The notes under the pieces were generated by a model that worked only from the letters and a program-made list of their open reading frames with translations, was not told the origin of the DNA and made no database searches. This document shows, one piece after another, positions 1-6,928 of a DNA stretch of 11,316 nt. A program made the translations under genes and the position numbers. Within the stretch, counting starts at the first letter, position 1, and every line of letters starts with the position of its first letter. Source of the stretch: an uncultured Lachnospiraceae bacterium. GTDB taxonomy: Bacteria; Bacillota; Clostridia; Lachnospirales; Lachnospiraceae. The stretch is taken from positions 1-11,316 of the forward strand of contig CAMWJQ010000081.1 of NCBI GenBank assembly GCA_947174615.1, written 5' to 3'.

Positions 1-18
1 ATATATTGTTTAACCAAT

Positions 19-804
19 TTACTGGTTGAGCTGCCGTTTGAGCGCGTCCACTTCCTCAAACACCACATCATTCAAAACCTTGATATAAGTTCCCTTCATG
101 CCTGATGAACGCGACTCTATCACGCCTGCGCTCTCAAACTTGCGCAGCGCATTGACAATCACGCTCCTCGTGATGCCCACACGATCTGCAATCTTGCTTG
201 CGACAAGGATTCCTTCTGTGCCGTTTAATTCATCAAAAATATGCGTGATCGCTTCCATCTCCGAGAAGGATAGGGTAGAGATAGCAGACTTCACCACTGC
301 AATCTTGCGGCTCTCCTCCGCATTCTCCTCACTCACAGCGCGCAGCATCTCAAGACCGACCACCGTCACACCGTACTCGCACAAAATAATATCATCAATA
401 TCATATTGTTCATTGCATTTATAGATAAACAGCGTTCCCAGACGCTCGCCCGCAATCTCAATCGGCGTGATGACTGCCTGATATTTCCGTATATCCGGGC
501 TCTCGAAGCCGAGCGTTGCAAGGTTCACATTTTCCTTCGTGGAGAGCACTCCGAGAAGCCGCTCATTCAACATAGGATCAATAAATCCCCCAACATCCTC
601 CTCGACAAGCTCCTTTAACTCGTCCACACCCTCACAGTTTCCTACACCTAAAACTTTGCCTTTTTTGCTGATCACCAACACATTTGAGTTCACAATATCC
701 CGGATTACCTTGCAGATATCACTGAAAACTACTTTACTGGAATTATTATTGTGTAAAAGTTTTCCGATCTTTCTTGTTTTATCCAATAGTTGTACGCTAC
801 CCAT
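19..804 (-). CDS. codY: CodY, GTP- and branched-chain-amino-acid-sensing global repressor
   Basis: CodY is a cytoplasmic DNA-binding regulator that, with GTP and isoleucine/leucine/valine bound, represses nutrient-scavenging, biosynthetic and stationary-phase genes. The 261-residue product is close to the usual family length of about 259. The N-terminal part (roughly residues 1-155) is the GAF-like ligand-binding domain, opening with the typical MGSVQLLDKTRKI segment. A linker helix follows, then a C-terminal winged helix whose helix-turn-helix (about 201-222) reads ASKIADRVGITRSVIVNALR, characteristic of CodY. I chose the ATG at 804 because GGAGG lies six bases upstream (811-815) and homology begins there. 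The reading frame stays open to a GTG at 876, but that point lies upstream of the likely transcription start. It follows topA after a 196-base gap that holds a candidate promoter and CodY box. The gene ends 18 bases from the window edge and no terminator is visible there. Confidence 0.97.
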   Translation of the reverse strand: MGSVQLLDKTRKIGKLLHNNNSSKVVFSDICKVIRDIVNSNVLVISKKGKVLGVGNCEGVDELKELVEEDVGGFIDPMLNERLLGVLSTKENVNLATLGFESPDIRKYQAVITPIEIAGERLGTLFIYKCNEQYDIDDIILCEYGVTVVGLEMLRAVSEENAEESRKIAVVKSAISTLSFSEMEAITHIFDELNGTEGILVASKIADRVGITRSVIVNALRKFESAGVIESRSSGMKGTYIKVLNDVVFEEVDALKRQLNQ

Positions 805-866
805 AGTAAACCTCCATGTCCTTCTGTTCTTTGATCTTCCGCACAGAATCCATTTATATAATAGAA

Positions 867-895
867 AGTTTAACACAGGAAAATTTATTTTTCAA
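867..895 (-). promoter_or_regulatory. Candidate sigma-A promoter of codY
   Basis: On the minus strand a TTGAAA -35 (890-895) is separated by 17 bases from a TAAACT -10 (867-872; four of six consensus positions). Transcription would start near 860 and give a leader of about 55 bases. The region is A+T-rich, so chance matches are possible. A second -10-like TATTAT lies a little further downstream but lacks a good -35. A start here would exclude the longer codY frame beginning at 876. Confidence 0.35.
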
Positions 896-986
896 TAGTT
901 CCAGTCAATAATTCAAGAATACTTTACAATTTCACCTATTTTTTATCAATGAACTATAATTCAATACATTTGAATCCCTGCCATAA

Positions 987-1001
987 AATTTTCAGTCAAC
1001 T
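987..1001. promoter_or_regulatory. Candidate CodY-binding box upstream of codY
   Basis: The plus strand reads AATTTTCAGTCAACT, which matches 12 of 15 positions of the established CodY box AATTTTCWGAAAATT. The left half is perfect and the right half is degraded. It touches the topA stop codon and lies about 90 bases upstream of the candidate codY promoter, so a role in autoregulation is possible but unproven. Three mismatches in A+T-rich DNA can occur by chance. Confidence 0.25.
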
Positions 1002-3085
1002 CAGTTTGCTTTCTGCTCATTCTCGATCTTTTTTACAAAACCACACTGCTCGTCAGCACAGACAAGCTTGTTTCCTTTGATGAGCATAATGCCGCCGCAC
1101 CGCTCGCACTTCTCTTTGGAAGGCTTCTGCCATACCATGAAGTCACACTCCGGTATCGCCTCGCAGCCATAATATTTCCTGCCCTTTTTGGTCTTTCGGA
1201 TCACAACCTCCTTGCCGCATTTCGGGCAGGTCACGCCAATCTTCTCAAAATAGGGCTTGGTGTTTCGGCAGTCGGGAAATCCCGGACAGGCAAGGAATTT
1301 GCCATGCGGTCCGTACTTGATCACCATGTTTCTCCCGCACACATCACACAGTTCATCTGACACTTCATCCGCAATCTCCACCTCGTCAAGCTCTTTCTCT
1401 GCCTTCTTGACCGCCTTGTCGAGATCGGGATAAAAGTTTGCCACGACTGTTTTCCAGTTCATCGCACCATCCTCCACCTTGTCGAGCAGCGCCTCAAGAT
1501 TTGCTGTAAAATTCACATCCACGATCGACGAGAACGCGTCCTTCATCATACTGTTGACGACTTCGCCAAGCTCAGACACATAGAGATTCTTATCTTCCTT
1601 GACCACATACCGCCTTGCCAAAATGGTGGTGATAGTCGGCGCATAGGTACTCGGACGCCCGATGCCAAGCTCCTCGAGCGCTCTGACAAGAGACGCCTCT
1701 GTATAGTGTGCGGGCGGCTGCGTGAAATGCTGCTTCGGATCAAAGGATTCGAGCGTCAGCACCGTATCCTTTGTGATCTCCTTCACCAGTGTATTTGCCT
1801 CTGCCTTCTCCTCATCCGTTTCCTTGTACACACTCATAAATCCGTCAAAAACCAATTTTGACGCAGATACGGTAAAACGATGCCCCTCCGCATCAATCTT
1901 TACGGAAGTCGTCTCATACTTTGCCGGTGTCATACGGCTTGCCGTAAAGCGCTTCCAAATGAGCTGGTACAGCCGAAACTGATCCCTGCTCAGAGATTCT
2001 TTGAGATTTGCCGGTGTATTGCTAATATCTGTCGGACGAATCGCCTCATGGGCATCCTGTATCTTTTGATCTTTTTTCTTTTCCGCTACGATTTCTGCCG
2101 CATATTCTTCGCCGTAATTTTTCGTGATATAGTCCTTGGACGCAGCCACTGCCTCGTCGGAAACTCTGGTGGAATCTGTTCTTAAATAGGTAATGAGACC
2201 GACTGTGCCCTGCCCTTTGAGCTCTACGCCTTCATACAGCTGCTGTGCCAGACGCATGGTCTTTTGAGTCGAGAAATTCAGCGCCTTGCTCGCCTCCTGC
2301 TGAAGTGTCGAGGTAATAAAGGGCAGCGGCGCCTTCTTGACGCGCTCTCCCTTCTTGATGTCTGTCACCTCAAACTGTGCGTTTTCAAGCTCCTTTAGGA
2401 TTTTATCCATCTCCGCCTTAGAGGAGATTTCTGCCTTTTTGTCACCGATACCGTGATACTTTGCCATCAGCGGTTTTTTCTCTCCCTTTATTTTCAGCGC
2501 TGCATCCAGCGTCCAGTACTCCTCTGGAATAAACGCATTGATCTCATCCTCTCTGTCACAGATGATGCGCAGTGCGACCGACTGTACTCTTCCCGCGCTG
2601 AGTCCTCTCTTGATCTTTGCCCACAAAAGCGGCGAGATGCGGTATCCCACCATTCTGTCGAGCATTCTCCTCGCCTGCTGTGCATCTACGAGACTCATAT
2701 CAATCTCCCTTGGATTCTTGAAAGACTCCTTCACTGCATTCTTGGTAATTTCGTTAAAGGTAATGCGGTATACCTTTTTGTCCTCTAATTTTAAAGCGCT
2801 ATACAAATGCCATGAAATCGCTTCCCCCTCGCGGTCAGGGTCCGTTGCAAGATAGATCTTATCTGCTTTTTTCACTTCCTTGCGCAGCTTTGCAAGGATA
2901 TCTCCCTTCCCGCGAATTGTTATATATTTGGGTTCATAATCATTCTCCGCATCAAAGCCCAGCTGGCTCTTAGGCATGTCACGCACATGTCCGTTGCTCG
3001 CCATCACTTCGTAGTTTGCACCCAGAAATTTTTTGATTGTCTTCACCTTCGCCGGTGACTCCACGATTACTAAATACTTTGCCAT
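1001..3085 (-). CDS. topA: DNA topoisomerase I (type IA)
   Basis: TopA relaxes negatively supercoiled DNA by a transient single-strand break with a 5'-phosphotyrosine link. The 694-residue protein begins with a TOPRIM domain: the IVESPAK glutamate is E9 and the metal-binding DPDREGE motif spans 82-88. The catalytic tyrosine is Y300 in GLITYLRTDSTR. The HEAIRPT motif (346-352) and the ELGIGRPSTYA segment (472-482) complete the type IA core. Three tetracysteine zinc ribbons follow, at about C580/C583/C600/C606, C620/C623/C641/C647 and C660/C663/C676/C681, as in many bacterial TopA proteins. The ATG at 3085 has AAGGGG six bases upstream (3092-3097) and a good sigma-A promoter at 3131-3159. It sits between dprA and codY, a familiar clostridial arrangement. 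I see no convincing intrinsic terminator after the stop, so read-through into codY is likely. Confidence 0.98.
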   Translation of the reverse strand: MAKYLVIVESPAKVKTIKKFLGANYEVMASNGHVRDMPKSQLGFDAENDYEPKYITIRGKGDILAKLRKEVKKADKIYLATDPDREGEAISWHLYSALKLEDKKVYRITFNEITKNAVKESFKNPREIDMSLVDAQQARRMLDRMVGYRISPLLWAKIKRGLSAGRVQSVALRIICDREDEINAFIPEEYWTLDAALKIKGEKKPLMAKYHGIGDKKAEISSKAEMDKILKELENAQFEVTDIKKGERVKKAPLPFITSTLQQEASKALNFSTQKTMRLAQQLYEGVELKGQGTVGLITYLRTDSTRVSDEAVAASKDYITKNYGEEYAAEIVAEKKKDQKIQDAHEAIRPTDISNTPANLKESLSRDQFRLYQLIWKRFTASRMTPAKYETTSVKIDAEGHRFTVSASKLVFDGFMSVYKETDEEKAEANTLVKEITKDTVLTLESFDPKQHFTQPPAHYTEASLVRALEELGIGRPSTYAPTITTILARRYVVKEDKNLYVSELGEVVNSMMKDAFSSIVDVNFTANLEALLDKVEDGAMNWKTVVANFYPDLDKAVKKAEKELDEVEIADEVSDELCDVCGRNMVIKYGPHGKFLACPGFPDCRNTKPYFEKIGVTCPKCGKEVVIRKTKKGRKYYGCEAIPECDFMVWQKPSKEKCERCGGIMLIKGNKLVCADEQCGFVKKIENEQKAN

Positions 3086-3130
3086 ACCTTACCCCTTGAC
3101 CACTCATGTATTGTTTGACTTACGTTCACC

Positions 3131-3159
3131 ACTATAACCCAATTTTCAAACGGTGGCAA
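3131..3159 (-). promoter_or_regulatory. Sigma-A promoter of topA
   Basis: The minus strand has TTGCCA (-35, 3154-3159) and TATAGT (-10, 3131-3136), each matching the sigma-A consensus at five of six positions, with exactly 17 bases between them. Transcription would begin near 3124, leaving a leader of about 40 bases that contains the AAGGGG Shine-Dalgarno. It lies in the 111-base gap after dprA, so topA can be expressed independently of the upstream genes. Confidence 0.7.
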
Positions 3160-3196
3160 GTAAATTTTTGTAAATCTGCCAAATATTTTTCAAACA

Positions 3197-4318
3197 CTAA
3201 TATAAAACGCATATACTTTTGTACTGTCCGTTATGACATACCGCAAAACCTTTTAGTTCCAACTCCACAAGTCCCTGACAAATCTGTGTTATTGTACAGA
3301 TGCTTTTTTGCGCTCTAAGTTTTGTGACAATCTCATCCTGCGTGGATGGCAGTGTATCCAGCACAGCATAAACTTCCTGTGCTGCGGTGGACAGCTTCTC
3401 TGTCAAAACTTTTGTTGACGCTGTGCCAGCGGTCGGTTTTGGCAAAATATTTTCCCAGCACATATCCTCGATAATATCCTCTGGCACAGTCGCCACAGCA
3501 GCGCCCTGACGAAGAAGGCTGTTGCAGCCCATACTAAGGCTGTCTGTGCACCTGCCTGGTATCGCGTATACCTCCCGTCCCTGTTCCAGCGCCATATCCA
3601 CTGTGATTAGTGTTCCGCTCTTCCCGCGCGCCTCCACGACAAGCACCACATCGGACAGTGCGCTGATAATGCGGTTTCTTGGCGGAAAAAGGCTGGGTCT
3701 TGGCTCCATCTGGGGCGGATACTCCGACAAGACCCCGCCCTGTTTGACAAGATGTGTGTAGAGTGTCTCATTCGTTCTCGGATACACGATGTCCACACCG
3801 CCCCCTAAGACGGCATATGAACTGCCTCCTGCCTTCAGCGCGGCGCTCTGGCTGATCCCGTCTATCCCCATCGCCATACCACTAATAACATTTATGCCGC
3901 GTGATGCAAATTCTGCTGCAAACTGTTCTGCCATACATCTGCCATATTCACTGCACTTTCTTGCGCCTATCATCGCTACCGCAGGCACATTATCAGCTGG
4001 AATCTTTCCTTTGTAAAAGAGCCCAAAGGGCGGATCCGGAATCTCTGTGAGCCTCCTTGGAAAATCTGACGCCTGACAGTACGTATAAGAGACGCCCTTT
4101 TGCGCCAGATAACTCCACACTGTTTCCGGCTTGCAGCGTTCTCTGTGCTGCATAAAGCGCTCACAGCCCCTCTTGCCCAAGACAGCCTCCAACTGCTCCT
4201 TTGGCATTCGATAAACTCCCTGTACACTTTCTGCTGTATCCAGAAGCCTGTATTTTGACTGGCTGGATATCCAATAGATTGTGTCAAGCCAGCAGGCATA
4301 TACTTTTTGCTCTAACAC
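3197..4318 (-). CDS. dprA: DNA-processing protein DprA (Smf)
   Basis: DprA binds incoming single-stranded DNA during natural transformation and loads RecA; it is also kept in species not known to be transformable. The 373-residue product has an N-terminal helical (SAM-like) part to about residue 70. The Rossmann-like core follows (about 80-290), with MIGARKCSEYG (117-126), SGMAMGIDGISQSAA, LGGGVDIVYP, the PPRNRIISALS segment and ARGKSGTLITVDMALEQGR (230-248). A small winged helix lies at about 305-365. The start is a GTG at 4318, chosen because homology-like sequence begins at once (LEQKVYACWL) and no in-frame ATG exists upstream. No good Shine-Dalgarno precedes it: the nearest G-run (4340-4344) is about 21 bases away, inside the end of comM. 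An out-of-frame ATG at 4321-4323 opens a three-codon ORF overlapping the GTG. The gap to comM is 18 bases, so coupled translation is likely. Confidence 0.95.
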   Translation of the reverse strand: MLEQKVYACWLDTIYWISSQSKYRLLDTAESVQGVYRMPKEQLEAVLGKRGCERFMQHRERCKPETVWSYLAQKGVSYTYCQASDFPRRLTEIPDPPFGLFYKGKIPADNVPAVAMIGARKCSEYGRCMAEQFAAEFASRGINVISGMAMGIDGISQSAALKAGGSSYAVLGGGVDIVYPRTNETLYTHLVKQGGVLSEYPPQMEPRPSLFPPRNRIISALSDVVLVVEARGKSGTLITVDMALEQGREVYAIPGRCTDSLSMGCNSLLRQGAAVATVPEDIIEDMCWENILPKPTAGTASTKVLTEKLSTAAQEVYAVLDTLPSTQDEIVTKLRAQKSICTITQICQGLVELELKGFAVCHNGQYKSICVLY

Positions 4319-4336
4319 TTCATTATTTATAATTTT

Positions 4337-5881
4337 TTACCCCCAGTACTTTCTGTCATTCCTTCTGTAACATACCGCCTCGCTAATGTGTTCTGTCCGG
4401 ATGTCCTCTTTCCCCTCCAAATCCGCAATCGTTCTTGCCACCTTGATAATTTTATGATATGCACGCGCCGATAAATTCATTATGGTAAATATTTCCTCCA
4501 TCATCGCCTGCCCGTCTGCGTCCAGCTTGCAGAAGATCCTAATATCGCCTGCGCGCAGCTCTGCGTTGAATCGATAGCCTGTTCCCTGATAGCGGCGGCT
4601 CTGGCGCTCTCTTGCCTCCATAACGCGCGCTTTAATGACAGCGCTGTGCTCATTCTGTCCCCCAGCGGCAGACAACTGGTGTATATCCACCCGCGGCGCC
4701 TCTGTCACCACATCAATTCTATCTAATACAGGACCTGATATTCTTGAAAGATATTTTTTAATTTCCACCTCTGAACAATTACAGCGGCTTCTGTCTGGAA
4801 AATAACCACACGGACAGGGGTTCATCGCTGCCGCCAACATAAAATCGGCTGGATAGACAAAGCTTCCATAGGTTCTGGCGATATGAATCTGCTTGTCCTC
4901 AAGGGGCTGTCTGAGTATTTCAATCGTGTTGCGGCGAAACTCTGGCAGCTCGTCCATAAAAAGTACGCCCCTGTGGGCAAGCGAGATCACACCAGGTCTG
5001 GGAATCCGCCCGCCGCCTGCGAGCGCTTGTTCAGAAATGGTATGATGCGGATCGATAAAAGGACGTTTTGTTATGAGGGCGCCGCTGTCGCCAAGCTGAC
5101 CTGCCACACTGTATATCGTGGAAACCTCCAGACATTCTTCCATAGACAAATCTGGTAAAATGGTTGGAATCCGTTTGGCAATCATGGTCTTACCAGATCC
5201 GGGCGGTCCAATCATCAGCATGTGATGAAATCCTGCTGCTGCCACCTCCACTGCGCGTTTCACTGCCTCCTGACCATTGATCTCAGCAAAATCCACATTG
5301 GTATCTGTTCCGCCAAAGCTTTCAATCAAGGTGCGCTCTGCGGGCGCTATCTTTTGTGCCTTGCGCTCCTCCACCTCCCTCAGATATGAGATTGTCTCTG
5401 TCAGGCTTCCCACCCCGATAATTTCAATCGCATCGATGACCGCACCCTCCCGCACATTTGTCATCGGCAGAATGCAGCGTTTGACGTGTTCCTGTTTTGC
5501 CTTCTGTACAATTGGCAGCACACCCCTGACAGCATGGACTGCTCCGTCCAGCCCCAGCTCGCCCAGTATCAGCGTATCCCGGATTCCCTCCTCCGGTATC
5601 AGTCCTATTGATACGAGAATGCCAACCGCGATTGGCAGATCATAAGATGCACCTTCCTTGCGCATCTCCGCGGGCGATATACTGACAGTAATACGCATGG
5701 GTGGTATATTTACAAAGGCATTTTTAAGCGCCACTCTGACGCGCTCCTTCGCCTCCCGCACCGCATTGTCCAACTGCCCTACCATTTCTATCCCCGGCAT
5801 TCCCTTTGACGCATCCACCTCAACTGTCGCAAGCACGCTGTCAATGCCGCGGATAGCGCCTGTAATCACTCTGCTATACAT
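4337..5881 (-). CDS. comM: ComM/YifB family Mg-chelatase-like AAA+ ATPase
   Basis: This family of cytoplasmic AAA+ proteins includes ComM, a hexameric helicase that drives branch migration during integration of transforming DNA in some bacteria. The 514-residue product has the N-terminal Lon-like (ChlI) domain (about 20-145, with MRITVSISPAEMRKEGASYDLPIAVG). The AAA+ domain follows, with Walker A GPPGSGKT (225-232) and Walker B VLFMDE (306-311). The family CPCGYFPD...CNC cysteine cluster is C356, C358, C367 and C369. The ISGPVLDRID motif (381-390) and a C-terminal helical domain complete the protein. The ATG at 5881 has AAGGAG nine bases upstream (5891-5896). It forms a likely two-gene unit with dprA, another DNA-uptake or recombination protein. 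The exact role in this organism is not shown by the sequence. Confidence 0.96.
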   Translation of the reverse strand: MYSRVITGAIRGIDSVLATVEVDASKGMPGIEMVGQLDNAVREAKERVRVALKNAFVNIPPMRITVSISPAEMRKEGASYDLPIAVGILVSIGLIPEEGIRDTLILGELGLDGAVHAVRGVLPIVQKAKQEHVKRCILPMTNVREGAVIDAIEIIGVGSLTETISYLREVEERKAQKIAPAERTLIESFGGTDTNVDFAEINGQEAVKRAVEVAAAGFHHMLMIGPPGSGKTMIAKRIPTILPDLSMEECLEVSTIYSVAGQLGDSGALITKRPFIDPHHTISEQALAGGGRIPRPGVISLAHRGVLFMDELPEFRRNTIEILRQPLEDKQIHIARTYGSFVYPADFMLAAAMNPCPCGYFPDRSRCNCSEVEIKKYLSRISGPVLDRIDVVTEAPRVDIHQLSAAGGQNEHSAVIKARVMEARERQSRRYQGTGYRFNAELRAGDIRIFCKLDADGQAMMEEIFTIMNLSARAYHKIIKVARTIADLEGKEDIRTEHISEAVCYRRNDRKYWG

Positions 5882-5922
5882 CCTTTTTTACTCCTTGGTT
5901 ATGATATTAAAGAACTGTACTT

Positions 5923-5951
5923 TATATAACACACCAAACAAAGGATTACAA
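5923..5951 (-). promoter_or_regulatory. Candidate sigma-A promoter of comM-dprA
   Basis: On the minus strand TTGTAA (-35, 5946-5951) and TATATA (-10, 5923-5928) are 17 bases apart, each matching four of six consensus positions. The start would fall near 5916, about 35 bases before the comM ATG. It would allow comM-dprA to be expressed in vegetative cells without sigK. The match is modest and the region is A+T-rich. Confidence 0.35.
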
Positions 5952-5953
5952 CG

Positions 5954-5989
5954 CAAATGTAAAAATTAGCACACCAAATGTAAAAATTA
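5954..5989. repeat. Two direct copies of a 15-base sequence across the sigK stop codon
   Basis: CAAATGTAAAAATTA occurs at 5954-5968 and again at 5975-5989 (plus-strand reading), a period of 21 bases. The second copy includes the sigK stop codon. The flanking CACACCAAA (5970-5978) also recurs at 5930-5938. This looks like a local duplication of the sigK 3' end; no regulatory role can be read from it. Confidence 0.85.
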
Positions 5990-6646
5990 ATACAAATTCT
6001 CTTCTTTCAGTCCTGCCCTTAGCTTTCCGAGCGCTTTCTTCTCGATACGGGACACATAGCTTCTGGATATGCCCAGTTTTTTGCCGATATCCCGCTGTGT
6101 CATCTCCTCTCCTGTGAAGCTTGTTCCAAGGATACCATAACGCATTTTGATGATCTCACGTTCCCTGTTGTCAAGCTTCTCCTCCATCAGGCGGGACAGA
6201 CAGCGCAGCTTTGCCGCCATATCCATATCCTCCACGATATCCCGCTGCTCCTGCTCACAGACATCAATCAAATTAATCTCATTTCCTTCCTTATCCTTAC
6301 CGATCGGCTCATACAGCGATACTTCCCGCGTCACCTTCTTTCTTGCACGAAACATCATTAACAGTTCATTATCGATACATTTTGCCGCATAAGTGGCAAG
6401 CCTGCTGCCCTTCTCTGCCTTGAAGGTATTCACTGCCTTGATAAGCCCTATGGTGCCTATGGATATGAGATCCTCCATGTCCTCCCCACATCCCATGTAT
6501 TTCTTGGACACATGCGCCACTAGACGCAGATTTCTCTCAATCAGAATCTGCCTTGCCCTATGGGCTGCTTCCAAATCCTCGCCGTTCATGATTTCCAAGT
6601 ACTCGGTCTCCTCCTTGGCTGATAAAGGTTGCTCAAAGGTCTTCAA
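5987..6646 (-). CDS. sigK: RNA polymerase sporulation sigma factor SigK (late mother cell)
   Basis: SigK directs late mother-cell transcription (coat, cortex and lysis genes) during sporulation. The 219-residue product has the SigK signature in region 2 (about 36-106): NLRLVAHVSKKY, GEDMEDLISIGTIGLIKAVNTF, LATYAAKCIDNELLM. The SigK-typical EPIGKDKEGNEINLIDV (113-129) follows, and region 4 has a helix-turn-helix at about 183-205 (TQRDIGKKLGISRSYVSRIEKKA). SigE and SigG were considered and fit less well. The start is a TTG at 6646 with GGGGG six bases upstream. The frame extends only 15 more codons to a TAG at 6692-6694 and contains no ATG, GTG or TTG. The protein therefore starts at the family's conserved QPLS region and lacks the roughly 20-residue hydrophobic pro-sequence of B. 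subtilis SigK. The coding sequence is continuous, with no skin-type interruption. It lies between nrdR and comM. Confidence 0.93.
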   Translation of the reverse strand: MKTFEQPLSAKEETEYLEIMNGEDLEAAHRARQILIERNLRLVAHVSKKYMGCGEDMEDLISIGTIGLIKAVNTFKAEKGSRLATYAAKCIDNELLMMFRARKKVTREVSLYEPIGKDKEGNEINLIDVCEQEQRDIVEDMDMAAKLRCLSRLMEEKLDNREREIIKMRYGILGTSFTGEEMTQRDIGKKLGISRSYVSRIEKKALGKLRAGLKEENLY

Positions 6647-6673
6647 GAAATGCCCCCGGGACTCATTTATTCT

Positions 6674-6681
6674 ATTGTATG
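6674..6681 (-). promoter_or_regulatory. Candidate sporulation (SigE-type) -10 element before sigK
   Basis: The minus strand reads CATACAAT, a full match to the SigE -10 consensus CATACAnT, about 28 bases before the TTG start of sigK. SigE, with SpoIIID, is the known activator of sigK in sporulating Firmicutes, so both place and type fit. I do not see a well-spaced SigE -35 (the only ATA is about 11 bases upstream, which is too close). A second, weaker pair, AATAT (6838-6842) and CATATAGT (6817-6824) 13 bases apart, lies further upstream. Confidence 0.3.
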
Positions 6682-6740
6682 AATGACGTTGCTATTAAGT
6701 GCCTTTCCCAAATAAAAGACTGTATTTTTATTTTTCTCCT

Positions 6741-6848
6741 ATGAAATCTCCCGGCGCGGGCAATCTGCACACCAGCAAATCACATCCCCAGACGAAAGGC
6801 TATTTCGGCGCTAAAAACTATATGATACTTCAATCCCATATTGTGTAA
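6741..6848 (+). CDS. Possible small plus-strand ORF of 35 codons, unrecognised
   Basis: In the gap between nrdR and sigK the plus strand carries an ATG-to-TAA frame of 35 codons, starting MKSPGAGNLHTSK and continuing with HPQTKGYFGAKNYM. It is rich in glycine, lysine, serine and histidine, has no membrane segment, and is clearly more G+C-rich than the flanking DNA. It ends four bases before a hairpin followed by TTTCTTTT on this strand, which would terminate such a transcript. Against it, no Shine-Dalgarno precedes the ATG (the upstream bases are TTTTTCTCCT), every confident neighbour is on the other strand, and no plus-strand promoter is convincing. An in-frame GTG at 6699 also lacks a ribosome-binding site. 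I do not recognise the product. A non-coding or regulatory role for the stretch is as likely as a protein. Confidence 0.2.
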   Translation: MKSPGAGNLHTSKSHPQTKGYFGAKNYMILQSHIV

Positions 6849-6883
6849 AAGAGGCGCCTATTGGTATTTCCCAATAAACGCCT
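6846..6883 (-). terminator. Hairpin terminator downstream of nrdR, possibly bidirectional
   Basis: The arms AGGCG (6852-6856) and CGCCT (6879-6883) pair outside a two-by-two mismatch and enclose TATTGG (6859-6864) and CCAATA (6871-6876), with a six-base loop. On the minus strand the stem is followed by CTCTTTTAC, which ends transcripts from nrdR. On the plus strand it is followed by TTTCTTTT, so it could also stop a rightward transcript. Confidence 0.6.
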
Positions 6884-6928
6884 TTCTTTTCATGCCGTAC
6901 TGACACTATTTCCCAATCTCCAACCTTT

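Noticed and set aside
805..876. Longer codY frame starting at GTG 876, adding 24 residues
   Set aside because: The ATG at 804 has GGAGG at ideal spacing and begins at the conserved N-terminus. The extra residues are unlike CodY and the likely transcription start lies inside them.
6647..6845. Riboswitch or recoded TGA-containing small gene on the minus strand before sigK
   Set aside because: I could not match the stretch to the conserved cores of the common riboswitch classes I know. The minus-strand frame interrupted by TGA shows no selenoprotein-like context and is probably chance.
6647..6928. Remnant of a skin-type element or recombinase near sigK
   Set aside because: The sigK frame is intact and the adjacent 282 bases contain no integrase fragment or recognisable attachment repeats.
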